The notes below the pieces were generated by a model. That model did not search any database. It was not told the origin of the DNA and was given only the letters and a program-made list of their open reading frames with translations. From assembly GCA_903831485.1 (NCBI GenBank), contig CAIKXW010000382.1, positions 1-7,765 of the forward strand: a stretch of 7,765 nucleotides of DNA, given 5' to 3'. Position 1 is the first letter of the stretch; every line of letters begins with the position of its first letter. Shown piece by piece: positions 1 to 6,321 of this stretch. The position numbers and the translations under genes are program-made. The stretch comes from an uncultured Alphaproteobacteria bacterium. GTDB lineage: Bacteria; Pseudomonadota; Alphaproteobacteria; Caulobacterales; Hyphomonadaceae.

Positions 1-1
1 C

Positions 2-400
2 TATCTGAACCATTACAATGAAGTAGCCATGCTGATCGCGACGCTCGCGGACATGCCTGAGATGAGCGACATGATTCTTGACTGGCGGCCGGTGGGCTAT
101 CCGAGGCATTTCCTGCGCTCCGGCTTTGGCGACAAGGGCCTCGCGATTGCGGCCTGGGTGCTCGCAGAACGGCATGTGAAGCAGCAATTCCGCCTCGCCT
201 GCGACGAGGTGGAGTCGAGCATCAGCGCGGTCCAGTACAAGCTTTCGTCGCTGCCGGGCAGCGCGGCGGAGATCGCAGCCGAAGCCGGGCCCATCTTCGA
301 GGGCATTGCGCGCATCGGCGGCGTCATCAATGGCGGCAAGGCGGCGTCGCTGCTTGAGCGGTCCGCGGCGCAGGACCTGGTGGACTCGCTGTTCGACTGA
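2..400 (+). CDS. C-terminal part of an unrecognised protein (5' end outside window)
   Basis: The frame is open to the left edge and reads 132 residues to a TGA at 398-400, beginning YLNHYNEVAMLIATL. The first in-frame ATG is at 29, but it has no convincing ribosome binding site and the frame runs past it, so this is most likely the end of a longer gene. I do not recognise the family. The sequence has a helical, mixed hydrophobic/acidic start, a central WRPVGYPRHFLRSGFGDKGLAIAAW-like segment (split here: WRPVGYPRHF, then GFGDKGLAIAAW), then a long helical tail. The last residues, SAAQDLVDSLFD, resemble short CheY-binding peptides (see findings). No signal peptide or membrane segment is visible. 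The acetyltransferase-like gene follows 35 bases downstream on the same strand, so the two may be co-transcribed. That it is a real gene is likely; its function is unknown. Confidence 0.75.
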   Translation, partial: YLNHYNEVAMLIATLADMPEMSDMILDWRPVGYPRHFLRSGFGDKGLAIAAWVLAERHVKQQFRLACDEVESSISAVQYKLSSLPGSAAEIAAEAGPIFEGIARIGGVINGGKAASLLERSAAQDLVDSLFD

Positions 401-435
401 CACCACATTCAAGCCTCTCACACGAGGATTGCGTG

Positions 436-750
436 ATGGTGGACCTCCCGAAGGTTGCGGTCTCGATCACCCGCGAGGACAAGCCGTCGGGCGGGCGCTA
501 TGTCGCCCGCGTCGAGGGCAAGCCTGATGCGGAGATGACGTTCTCGAGGGCGGGTGAGAAGATTCTCATCATCGACCACACGGGCGTGCCGGGCGAACTC
601 GGCGGTATGGGCGTGGGCAAGGCGCTGGTGGAGTACATGGTCCACGATGTGCGGGCGCGCGGGCTCAAGGTCGTGCCGCTGTGTCCGTTCACCAACGCGA
701 CGCTGCGCAAGCATCCGGAATGGCAGGACGTGCTGAAGGACCCGTTCTAG
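436..750 (+). CDS. Small GNAT-fold N-acetyltransferase-like protein (NATD1/YjdJ type)
   Basis: A 104-residue protein with the compact GCN5-related fold of the Acetyltransf_CG (NATD1/YjdJ) family, whose members are normally about 90-110 residues. The acetyl-CoA pyrophosphate loop is visible as GGMGVGKAL (residues 56-64), preceded by the beta-bulge strand ILIIDHTGVPGEL. The family's C-terminal signature follows: VVPLCPFTNA (79-88) and KHPEWQDVL (92-100). The substrate is not known for most members, and none can be inferred here. The start is the ATG at 436, because GAGGA at 424-428 sits 7 bases upstream; the in-frame GTG at 433 would leave a spacing of only 4. The gene is 35 bases downstream of the preceding gene. 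Its TAG stop lies in a CTAG shared with the opposing carboxylase gene. Cytosolic, complete, with no missing family motif. Confidence 0.88.
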   Translation: MVDLPKVAVSITREDKPSGGRYVARVEGKPDAEMTFSRAGEKILIIDHTGVPGELGGMGVGKALVEYMVHDVRARGLKVVPLCPFTNATLRKHPEWQDVLKDPF

Positions 751-2294
751 GGGCGCATGCCGTTGGCGCGCGGGCCGGTCTTCAGGACGCGGTAGGCGTG
801 CTTCACGAAGTCTACGACCAGCGGACGCGTGTCGCGCGGGTCGATGATCTCTTCGGCGATGAAGGCCTCTGCTGTGCGGAAGGGCGAGCGCATGGCTTCG
901 AACTTGGCGTAGAGCGCTTTCAGTTCGGCTTCGGGATCGGCGGAGGCTTCGAGCTGGCGCTTGTAGGCTGCCTCGATACCGCCGGCCATGGGCAGGGAGC
1001 CCCAGTCGCCTGAGGGCCAGCAATAGCGCCAGCGGGTCTTGGTCGGGTTGAACATGGCGGAACCGGCGAGGCCGTACGCCTTGCGGATCACCACCGGCAG
1101 GATCGGCGTCTGCGCCTGGTAGACGGCAGCCATTGCGCGCACGCCGCGGCGGGTGACGCCGGACTTTTCGTGCTTCACGCCGACAGCAAAGCCGGGACAG
1201 TCGACGAAGTGGACGATGGGAAGGTGGAAGGTGTCTGCGAGATCGATGTGGCGCACGATCTTGTCGCACGCATCCGCCGTCCATGCGCCATCGAGGAAGA
1301 AGGGATCGCCCGCGATGATCGCAACAGGATGCCCGTCGATGCGGGCGAGGCCTGTCACGACCTGCCGGCCCCAGAGCGCGCCGATCTCGAAGAACGAGTC
1401 GCGATCACATACGGCCGCGATGATCTTGCGCGGCATGTAGGGCGTCTTGCCGTCCTTCGGCACGATGTCGAGCAGGAATTCCTCGCGGCGGTTCGGATCG
1501 TCGTCGCTCGAGATGATCGGCGGCGCCTCGTCGACATTGGCGGGCAGGTAGGAGAGGAAGCGCCGCGCCTGTTCGAACGCCTCGTGTTCGGAGTTGACGA
1601 CATTGTCGACGACGCCGTTGCGGCCGTTGATCTCCCAGCCGCCGAGGCCTTCCTTGTCGACGTCCTCGCCGATGGCTTTCGCGACAGGCGGACCTGCGAC
1701 GAAGACCTGGCTGAGACCTTTCACCATGACCGAGAAATGGCTCGCGGCGACGCGGCCTGCGCCGAGGCCGGCGCATGGTCCAAGGGCAAGCGACACCACC
1801 GGTGCACGGGCCATGTTGGCGACCAGCCATTCCCACGCCGGCGTGGTCGGGATGTAGGTGCGCGGATTCTGCTCCAGCGATTTCACCGAGCCGCCGCCGC
1901 CCGTGCCGTCGATCATGCGGACGATCGGCATGCCGTACTCATTGGCCATCTGCTCGGCCATCAGCATCTTGCCGGCGATGGAGGCGTCCGATGCGCCGCC
2001 ACGTACGGTGAAATCATCGCCAAGGATGACGGCGGGCCGCCCATCGAGCGTGGCGCGGCCAAAGACCATCGTGGCGGGGAGGAATTCGGCGATCTGCTCG
2101 TCGGGACCGTAGCCTGCCTTGCCAGCGATCTTGCCGACTTCGTGGAAGCTGCCGGGGTCTGCCAGGAACGCCACGCGTTCCCGCACCGTCAGCTTGCCCA
2201 TGCTGCGCTGGCGGGCGACGCGCTCGTCGCCGCCCATCTGCTCGGCCAGCCGCTCGCGCGCCCGCAATTCCTCGATATGGGTTTTCCAGCTCAT
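747..2294 (-). CDS. Acyl-CoA carboxylase beta subunit (carboxyltransferase)
   Basis: A 515-residue biotin-dependent carboxyltransferase of the PccB/MccB class. These enzymes transfer carboxyl from carboxybiotin to an acyl-CoA in the cytosol. Both crotonase-like halves are present. The N-terminal half has GDDFTVRGGA (92-101), the oxyanion-hole segment DGTGGGGSVKSLE (129-141) and GPCAGLGAG (172-180). The C-terminal half has VDCPGFAVG (364-372), RKAYGLAGSAM (404-414) and IDPRDTRP (484-491). The region usually holding the adenine/carboxylase 'WP-AE-avMG-eGAv' pattern reads CWPSGDWGSLPMAGGIEAAY (425-444), so this belongs to a divergent subgroup and the substrate (propionyl-, methylcrotonyl- or another acyl-CoA) cannot be assigned. 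GGAGG sits 4 bases upstream of the ATG. No biotin carboxylase or biotin carrier gene is in view, although the enzyme needs one as partner. It is divergent from the SCP2/hydrolase pair, which suggests lipid or branched acyl-CoA catabolism; that is inference. Confidence 0.93.
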   Translation of the reverse strand: MSWKTHIEELRARERLAEQMGGDERVARQRSMGKLTVRERVAFLADPGSFHEVGKIAGKAGYGPDEQIAEFLPATMVFGRATLDGRPAVILGDDFTVRGGASDASIAGKMLMAEQMANEYGMPIVRMIDGTGGGGSVKSLEQNPRTYIPTTPAWEWLVANMARAPVVSLALGPCAGLGAGRVAASHFSVMVKGLSQVFVAGPPVAKAIGEDVDKEGLGGWEINGRNGVVDNVVNSEHEAFEQARRFLSYLPANVDEAPPIISSDDDPNRREEFLLDIVPKDGKTPYMPRKIIAAVCDRDSFFEIGALWGRQVVTGLARIDGHPVAIIAGDPFFLDGAWTADACDKIVRHIDLADTFHLPIVHFVDCPGFAVGVKHEKSGVTRRGVRAMAAVYQAQTPILPVVIRKAYGLAGSAMFNPTKTRWRYCWPSGDWGSLPMAGGIEAAYKRQLEASADPEAELKALYAKFEAMRSPFRTAEAFIAEEIIDPRDTRPLVVDFVKHAYRVLKTGPRANGMRP

Positions 2295-2433
2295 GCGGCC
2301 TCCATGCTTTCAACCCTAGCGACGCTGTGGTCAGGGCGCGAGGGGCATTTGGACCTCCTGTTTGCTTCGCGGGCGAGGTTGCGCTTGGGGCCCGCCTGCG
2401 CGACAAACCCCGGGCAAACAACAGGAGCGACTC
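2295..2433. promoter_or_regulatory. Divergent control region between carboxylase and SCP2/hydrolase genes
   Basis: This 139-base interval separates two divergently transcribed units, so it should contain the promoters of both. I could not pick out convincing -35/-10 pairs. It does contain the ribosome binding sites: GGAGG at about 2299-2303 on the - strand for the carboxylase, and AGGAG at 2423-2427 for the SCP2 gene. It also contains a nested inverted repeat described separately. Confidence 0.6.
2355..2427 (+). repeat. Nested inverted repeat covering the SCP2 ribosome binding site
   Basis: CTCCTG (2355-2360) is complementary to CAGGAG (2422-2427), which contains the Shine-Dalgarno sequence of the SCP2 gene. 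TTTGC (2361-2365) is complementary to GCAAA (2414-2418). Together they give 11 base pairs with a three-base bulge. Inside lies a further pair, GCGGGC (2369-2374) and GCCCGC (2390-2395). If the mRNA begins upstream of 2355 the binding site could be held in a stem. The complementarity is read directly; a regulatory role is inference, and short GC-rich matches occur by chance. Confidence 0.4.
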
Positions 2434-2736
2434 ATGGATCTGGCAGACCTCACCGCGAAGGTTCAGGGCGCGCTCGGCGCCGGTTCGGGTTTCACCGAGA
2501 AGGTGAAGTTCGATTTCGGCACGGTTGGCAAGCTGCTGATCGACGGCGCGGCCGGCAAGGCGACCAATGATGACGGCTCGGCCGACGCCACCATCAAGGT
2601 CAATTTCGACGACTTCCTGAAGATGGCGCAAGGCGCGCTCGACCCCACGATGGCCTTCATGCAGGGCAAGCTGAAGGTCGAGGGAAACATGGGCGTGGCG
2701 ATGAAGCTGCAATCCCTGTTCGCCAAGCTGAAATAG
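2434..2736 (+). CDS. SCP2 sterol/lipid-carrier domain protein
   Basis: A 100-residue single-domain protein of the SCP2 (sterol carrier protein 2) family, about the family's usual length. The family forms a small hydrophobic tunnel that binds sterols, fatty acids or fatty acyl-CoAs in the cytosol and can present them to enzymes. The diagnostic pattern is at the C-terminal half: VNFDDFLKMAQGALDP (56-71) followed by MAFMQGKLKVEGNMGVAMKL (73-92), with the QGKLKVEGN turn typical of bacterial SCP2 proteins. The start is the ATG at 2434, with AGGAG at 2423-2427 six bases upstream; an earlier in-frame ATG at 2362 would add a proline/arginine-rich tail unlike the family. The alpha/beta hydrolase begins one base after the stop, so the two are almost certainly co-translated, and the lipid carrier may supply or buffer the hydrolase's substrate (inference). 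Confidence 0.93.
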   Translation: MDLADLTAKVQGALGAGSGFTEKVKFDFGTVGKLLIDGAAGKATNDDGSADATIKVNFDDFLKMAQGALDPTMAFMQGKLKVEGNMGVAMKLQSLFAKLK

Positions 2737-2737
2737 G

Positions 2738-3688
2738 ATGGGCGACGGCGCTCAGCCGGCGGGCGCTGCCGGGGATGTGGTTATCATCCCCGGCAACCCG
2801 CCGCCGTCTGACGCCGAGATCATCTGGTACACCGGCGAGGATGGCATCCGGCTCAGGATGCTGTTCGCGCCGAGGCCGGGCGCCCGAGCGCTGGCCATCG
2901 TCTGCCCGGGGCGGACCGAATCGATCGAGAAGTATTTCGAAGTGATGCGCGACCTGCAGGCGCGCAACTTCGCGCTTCTGTGCCTCGACTGGCCGGGGCA
3001 GGGGCTGTCGGATCGTCCGCTGAAGAATCCGATCCGCGGGCATGTCACGACGTTCGAGACCTATGTGGATGCGCTGGTGCGGGGCGTCGCGGTGGTCGCG
3101 GGTCGTGCGCCGCAGAAGCTTGTCGTGGTGGCGCATTCGATGGGCGGGGCCATCTCGCTTGAGGCCTTGCGGACAGGGCGGCTGACCGCGGAGCTCGCGG
3201 CCTTCTCGGCGCCGATGTGGGGCATACCGGCGACGCCCTTCCTGCAGAACTTTGCGCGCATGGCGAACAAGCTGGGGCTCGCGACGTTTCCGGCGCGGCC
3301 GGAGGCGCGCGAGGAAAAGTTCGAGGGCAATCCCTTCACGCACGATCTGGCGCGCTGGGGACTCTATCGGCGGCTTGTGACGGCGGAGCCGAGGCTGGCG
3401 CTAGGGGAGCCGACGATTGGCTGGGTGGTTGCTTCGCTCGACGTGTGCGCGGGATTCCTGTCGCCGGGCGCGCTCGACAAGGTCGCCGGCATGCCGATGC
3501 TGGTGGCGACTGCGAGCGAGGAAGCGATTGTCGATACCGCGGCGGCGGCGCGTGTTTTGCCGGGCCTGAAGGGCGCGCGTCATGTCGTGATCGATGGAGC
3601 GAGCCACGAGATCTTCATGGAGACGGACGAACGCCGCGCGGTGTGGCTTAAGGCGTTTGACGAGCTGTGTGCGTCGGCGCGGGTCTGA
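2738..3688 (+). CDS. Alpha/beta hydrolase, lysophospholipase/monoacylglycerol lipase type
   Basis: A 316-residue serine hydrolase of the Hydrolase_4/PldB-like group (COG2267), which cleaves ester bonds of lysophospholipids or monoacylglycerols. The nucleophile elbow is AHSMGG (132-137) with Ser134; the oxyanion segment is VCPGRTESIEKYF (55-67); the conserved DWPGQGLSDR lies at 84-93. The acid is probably Asp266 in SEEAIVD, and the histidine His290 in GASHEIF. The cap region spans roughly 160-240. There is no signal peptide, so it is probably cytosolic or membrane-peripheral. The ATG comes one base after the TAG of the SCP2 gene (TAG-G-ATG) with no clear binding site of its own, which points to translational coupling. 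It ends 54 bases from the convergent membrane-protein gene, with no recognisable terminator between. Substrate is not determinable from sequence. Confidence 0.9.
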   Translation: MGDGAQPAGAAGDVVIIPGNPPPSDAEIIWYTGEDGIRLRMLFAPRPGARALAIVCPGRTESIEKYFEVMRDLQARNFALLCLDWPGQGLSDRPLKNPIRGHVTTFETYVDALVRGVAVVAGRAPQKLVVVAHSMGGAISLEALRTGRLTAELAAFSAPMWGIPATPFLQNFARMANKLGLATFPARPEAREEKFEGNPFTHDLARWGLYRRLVTAEPRLALGEPTIGWVVASLDVCAGFLSPGALDKVAGMPMLVATASEEAIVDTAAAARVLPGLKGARHVVIDGASHEIFMETDERRAVWLKAFDELCASARV

Positions 3689-3742
3689 CGCTATTGAATG
3701 ATCATCTGTGAACCCGAGCCCTTGTGGTGCGACGAGCGCGCC

Positions 3743-4351
3743 CTAATGCAGGATCTGCTGCCCATCTTCGACGGTGCGATTGAGCAGGCTTTGCAAGGAC
3801 GATTGCAGTGTGCGGTTCGAGGCGGTCAGGTGGCGCTTGCGGAAGTGCTTGATCTCGGGGCGCGTGAGAGCGCCGATGGAGGCTGCTTCGTCATCTGGTG
3901 AGTCCTGGCCGGCGAAGACATAGGCGGCGACGCCGTCCTTCTGCGCGAACTGTTCCATCAGCTTGCGCGCCTGCTGTTCGGGCGTGGGGCCACGCATGGC
4001 GCGGCGGATCAGGTAGAGGGCGCCGCATGCGATGGCGCACACGGCAACAAAGCCCAGAAGGGCGAGATTGCCAGCGCCGAGCAGGCCTGCCGTCACAACG
4101 TCAACGAATTCGAGTGTCGAGGCGCGCAGCGCTTCATTCTGGAACGCAGCGAGGCCGCCAGCGCCGAGGGCGACACAGCCGGTGCGGATCGGCCATTTCC
4201 AGCGGCGTTCCACGTGGAGCTTGGTTTCCGCGCGGAACAGGTCCTGCCGCATTTCCTTGATCATGTCGTCGTGAGCGCGGGCCAGACTCAACACTTCAAC
4301 GACCATCGAAGGCGCGAGCGTCACCGGCTGGCTTCCTGCGCGAGGTCTCAT
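3743..4351 (-). CDS. Membrane protein of unknown function
   Basis: A 202-residue protein I do not recognise. The N-terminal third is charged and probably helical (ARAHDDMIKEMRQDLFRAET, residues 24-43). A weak hydrophobic stretch lies around 57-70, and a strong one at about 86-115 (from VTAGLLGAGNLALL to ACGALYLI) followed by positively charged RRAMRG, as expected of a transmembrane helix with a cytosolic end. The C-terminal part (from about 120) is soluble and holds PEQQARKLMEQFAQKDG and a Ser/Asn-rich end. There is no cleavable signal peptide. GGGGA lies about 8 bases upstream of the ATG; Met16 is an alternative start. The gene follows the TerB-like gene on the same strand after 114 bases and could be in the same or its own transcript. 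Existence as a gene is well supported by its place in a gap between real genes and the consistent coding frame. Confidence 0.8.
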   Translation of the reverse strand: MRPRAGSQPVTLAPSMVVEVLSLARAHDDMIKEMRQDLFRAETKLHVERRWKWPIRTGCVALGAGGLAAFQNEALRASTLEFVDVVTAGLLGAGNLALLGFVAVCAIACGALYLIRRAMRGPTPEQQARKLMEQFAQKDGVAAYVFAGQDSPDDEAASIGALTRPEIKHFRKRHLTASNRTLQSSLQSLLNRTVEDGQQILH

Positions 4352-4465
4352 GCTGCCGATCCCCGAAACTGCATGTTTGACTCAGGTGTGCCTGCGAAGC
4401 GCCCGGCGGCGTCCGTCACAACCCTAACCCAGAACGCAGCCAGCAGCCCTGCTGTTCCCGGGCGG
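4352..4465 (-). other. Spacer between TerB-like and membrane-protein genes
   Basis: This 114-base interval contains a perfect 6-bp inverted repeat with a two-base gap, CAGCAG (4441-4446) and CTGCTG (4449-4454), just after the TerB-like stop. No T-run follows on either strand, so it is not a standard terminator. It also contains one GANTC site (GACTC, 4379-4383). I could not identify a promoter for the membrane-protein gene with confidence. Confidence 0.4.
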
Positions 4466-4831
4466 TCAGTAGTTTTTGGGGTCGAGCCCCAGCGCCTCGG
4501 CCAGCGCGCTGATTGCAAGGTTTTCCTGTGATTCCAACTTTTCATCGGCAACAAGCGCAAGCTGCGCCACCCGCATCAGGACGGCCTTGTCGGCAGGCTG
4601 GGTAATCTCCGTGCGGATGGTCACCAGCGCCGTCCCGAAGCTCTGGGCGGCGTGGACCTCATTCGACGCCTGCATCCACGCGTCTGCGATCTGGGCGTGT
4701 CCGGAATTGGCAAAGGCGGGATCGCGGGCGGCGATCGCGGAAAAGCGCCCAGCTTCGACTGGCGCCAGCCTGCCATCGGCAAACGCCACCATGGCGAAGG
4801 CGCGAGCGGCGTTGATCAGGAGAGGTGTCAT
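4466..4831 (-). CDS. TerB-like (tellurite-resistance/DjlA-type) helical protein
   Basis: A 121-residue all-helical protein with two TerB-type acidic motifs: ADGRLAPVEAGRF (18-30) near the start and ADEKLESQENLAISAL (95-110) near the end. In TerB and related DjlA N-terminal domains, such D-G-x-[LV]-x-x-x-E repeats lie at helix junctions and can bind divalent metal. Members occur as stand-alone proteins of 120-150 residues in many proteobacteria, mostly without any tellurite link, so resistance should not be assumed. No signal peptide or membrane segment. AGGA is about 8 bases upstream of the ATG. The start lies 19 bases after the stop of hisN, so the two are very probably one transcript. Confidence 0.8.
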   Translation of the reverse strand: MTPLLINAARAFAMVAFADGRLAPVEAGRFSAIAARDPAFANSGHAQIADAWMQASNEVHAAQSFGTALVTIRTEITQPADKAVLMRVAQLALVADEKLESQENLAISALAEALGLDPKNY

Positions 4832-4850
4832 GGCGGCGATCCTGGAGGAG

Positions 4851-5666
4851 TTACAGAGCGGAACGTCTGAGCGAGATCAAAGCCTCGTCGAGAATGCGCC
4901 GGTTCGCTGCGGCTGCGATCTGGCCGCCGAGCTGGGGTGGATTGCCGCGCCAGTCGGTTACCACGCCGCCGGCGCCCTCGATCACCGGGATCAGCGCGGC
5001 GACGTCATGCGCCTTCAGGCCAGACTCGGTGACCATGTCGATCGTGCCGGCCGCCAGTCGCGCATAGGCGTAGGCGTCGAGGCCGTAGCGGGTCAGGCGG
5101 GCCGTGGCGCGGATATGCTCGAATGCGCCGCGCTCGGGCGCGGTGAGGATGAAAGGGTCGGTGGTCGAGAGGATCGCGTCGGTGAGCTTTCGGCAGTCGC
5201 GCGTCTTCAGCGCGAGCTTGTCGCCGCGCCCCTGCAGCCATGAGGATTTTGTTCCGGCCGTGAGGCCGACATAGCGCTCGTCCAGCCATGGCTGGTCAAT
5301 GACGCCGAGGATGGGTTTCGAACCTTCCGTGGCGCCGATCAGCGTCGTCCAGGAGGGCAGGCCGGCGATGAAGGCGCGGGTGCCGTCGACGGGATCGAGA
5401 TACCAGGTGACGCCGCTTGTTCCTGATTGCGAGCCGTATTCCTCGCCCTCGATCGCATCATCGGGGCGGTTGTTCGCGAGCACTTCACGCATAGCTCGTT
5501 CGGCGGCCATGTCGGCTTCGGTGACGGGGTCGTACCCGCTCTCCCCATTGATCTGGGCCTTGTTCTCGGCGTGCGAGGTGGCGGACCGGAAATGGGGAAG
5601 GGCGGCGGCGCGCGCAGCGTCGGCCATCAGCTGGGCAGTCGGCAACAGAAGCTGGGCAAGATCCAT
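4851..5666 (-). CDS. hisN: Histidinol-phosphatase, inositol-monophosphatase family
   Basis: A 271-residue Mg2+-dependent phosphatase of the IMPase superfamily, most like the HisN type that removes phosphate from L-histidinol phosphate in histidine biosynthesis. Metal-site motifs are complete: GYDPVTEADMAAERAMRE (44-61), EGEE (73-76), DPVDGTRAFIAG (91-102) and the C-terminal KAHDVAALIPVIEGAGG (218-234) with Asp221. RAFIAGLP after the DPVDGT motif is typical of HisN rather than SuhB/CysQ proteins, but the superfamily is functionally mixed, so inositol monophosphatase activity remains possible. AAAGG lies upstream of the ATG. The gene is 113 bases downstream of the XRE regulator and 19 bases upstream of the terB-like gene, all on the same strand. 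No other his gene is in the window, as is usual for scattered hisN genes. Confidence 0.88.
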   Translation of the reverse strand: MDLAQLLLPTAQLMADAARAAALPHFRSATSHAENKAQINGESGYDPVTEADMAAERAMREVLANNRPDDAIEGEEYGSQSGTSGVTWYLDPVDGTRAFIAGLPSWTTLIGATEGSKPILGVIDQPWLDERYVGLTAGTKSSWLQGRGDKLALKTRDCRKLTDAILSTTDPFILTAPERGAFEHIRATARLTRYGLDAYAYARLAAGTIDMVTESGLKAHDVAALIPVIEGAGGVVTDWRGNPPQLGGQIAAAANRRILDEALISLRRSAL

Positions 5667-5726
5667 GGCGGACCTTTGCCCCTCGCGCAGGGCTGCGGCA
5701 AGCCGGGGTCGTACACGTGCAGACCA

Positions 5727-5754
5727 CGCCCGGCCGGATAGCTCCAGCCGGGCG
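5727..5754. repeat. GC-rich hairpin between XRE regulator and hisN
   Basis: CGCCCGGC (5727-5734) and GCCGGGCG (5747-5754) form a perfect 8-bp stem around a 12-base loop, in the 113-base spacer after the regulator stop and before hisN. No T-run follows on the - strand, so it is not a classical terminator. It could slow transcription, protect an mRNA end, or be chance in GC-rich DNA. Confidence 0.45.
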
Positions 5755-5779
5755 CAGGGTGCGTGGGAGCAGGCCAGCC

Positions 5780-6181
5780 TTACGAGGCGACCTGGTCCGT
5801 GGGATCGCCCTCGAGGGCCTTCGCCAGATCGAGGAGACGGCGGCGGGGACGTTCACCGAGCCGGTAGTAGGCGCGGACGAGTTCCAGCGTTTCTTTCTGC
5901 GAGAGGATGTCGCCGGTCAGACGATCGTTCGACTGATCATTGGCCGGGGCTTGCTTGCCATCCGGGGCGAGGCCTTCGAAGAAATAATTGATGTTGACGT
6001 TGAGAGCGGTGCCGAGGGCAAAGAGCCGGCTCGCGGTGATGCGGTTTGCGCCACACTCATATTTCTGGATCTGCTGAAAACGCACGCCGACCTGGCCAGC
6101 CAGGTCCTGCTGGGTCAGACCCAGCAGACGGCGACGGCGGCGAAGCCGCTTGCCGACATAGATATCCACATCCGTGGCCAT
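5780..6181 (-). CDS. XRE-family helix-turn-helix regulator (PraR/PhrR-like)
   Basis: A 133-residue DNA-binding protein with an HTH_3/XRE domain at about residues 8-68: VGKRLRRRRRLLGLTQQDLA (9-28), turn, then recognition helix VRFQQIQKYECGANRI (33-48) and a hydrophobic close NVNINYFFEG (61-70). The FQQIQKYE-GxNR recognition pattern is the hallmark of the alphaproteobacterial group that includes rhizobial PraR/PhrR. The C-terminal 60 residues are charged and helical (QKETLELVRAYYRL) and probably dimerise. Target genes are not known from sequence. GGGAG at 6190-6194 (minus sense) stands 8 bases before the ATG. It heads a possible unit with hisN and the terB-like gene, and a 313-base non-coding stretch lies upstream. 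Autoregulation is common in the family but not shown here. Confidence 0.92.
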   Translation of the reverse strand: MATDVDIYVGKRLRRRRRLLGLTQQDLAGQVGVRFQQIQKYECGANRITASRLFALGTALNVNINYFFEGLAPDGKQAPANDQSNDRLTGDILSQKETLELVRAYYRLGERPRRRLLDLAKALEGDPTDQVAS

Positions 6182-6321
6182 TGTTCACACTCCCACACGC
6201 CGGCCCGTAACATTCCGGGACCGTCGAGCGGTTGAGCAGCAAGGCTCTTGCCAGTCCTCTTGCGTGAGTTTTGGGACCTGAATTACGGCACAGCAACAAA
6301 GGGTAACAGCGAACCGTGCTG

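Noticed and set aside
418..1284. A 288-codon - strand frame over the GNAT-like gene and the end of the carboxylase.
   Set aside because: Its product is rich in arginine, proline and histidine, as shadow frames are, and it overlaps two genes with clear motifs.
1170..2570. A long open frame on the + strand (466 codons) opposite the carboxylase gene.
   Set aside because: It lies antisense to a complete, motif-rich carboxyltransferase, has no family features, and crosses the SCP2 start. Long antisense frames are expected in GC-rich coding DNA.
2657..3343. A 228-codon - strand frame opposite the alpha/beta hydrolase.
   Set aside because: Arginine-rich composition with no domain, lying antisense to a hydrolase with a complete catalytic pattern.
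4441..4454. CAGCAG-CC-CTGCTG inverted repeat as a terminator after the TerB-like gene.
   Set aside because: The loop would be only two bases and no T-run follows on either strand.
5299..5991. A 230-codon + strand frame over hisN and the regulator.
   Set aside because: It spans two well-supported - strand genes and the spacer between them, and has low-complexity composition.
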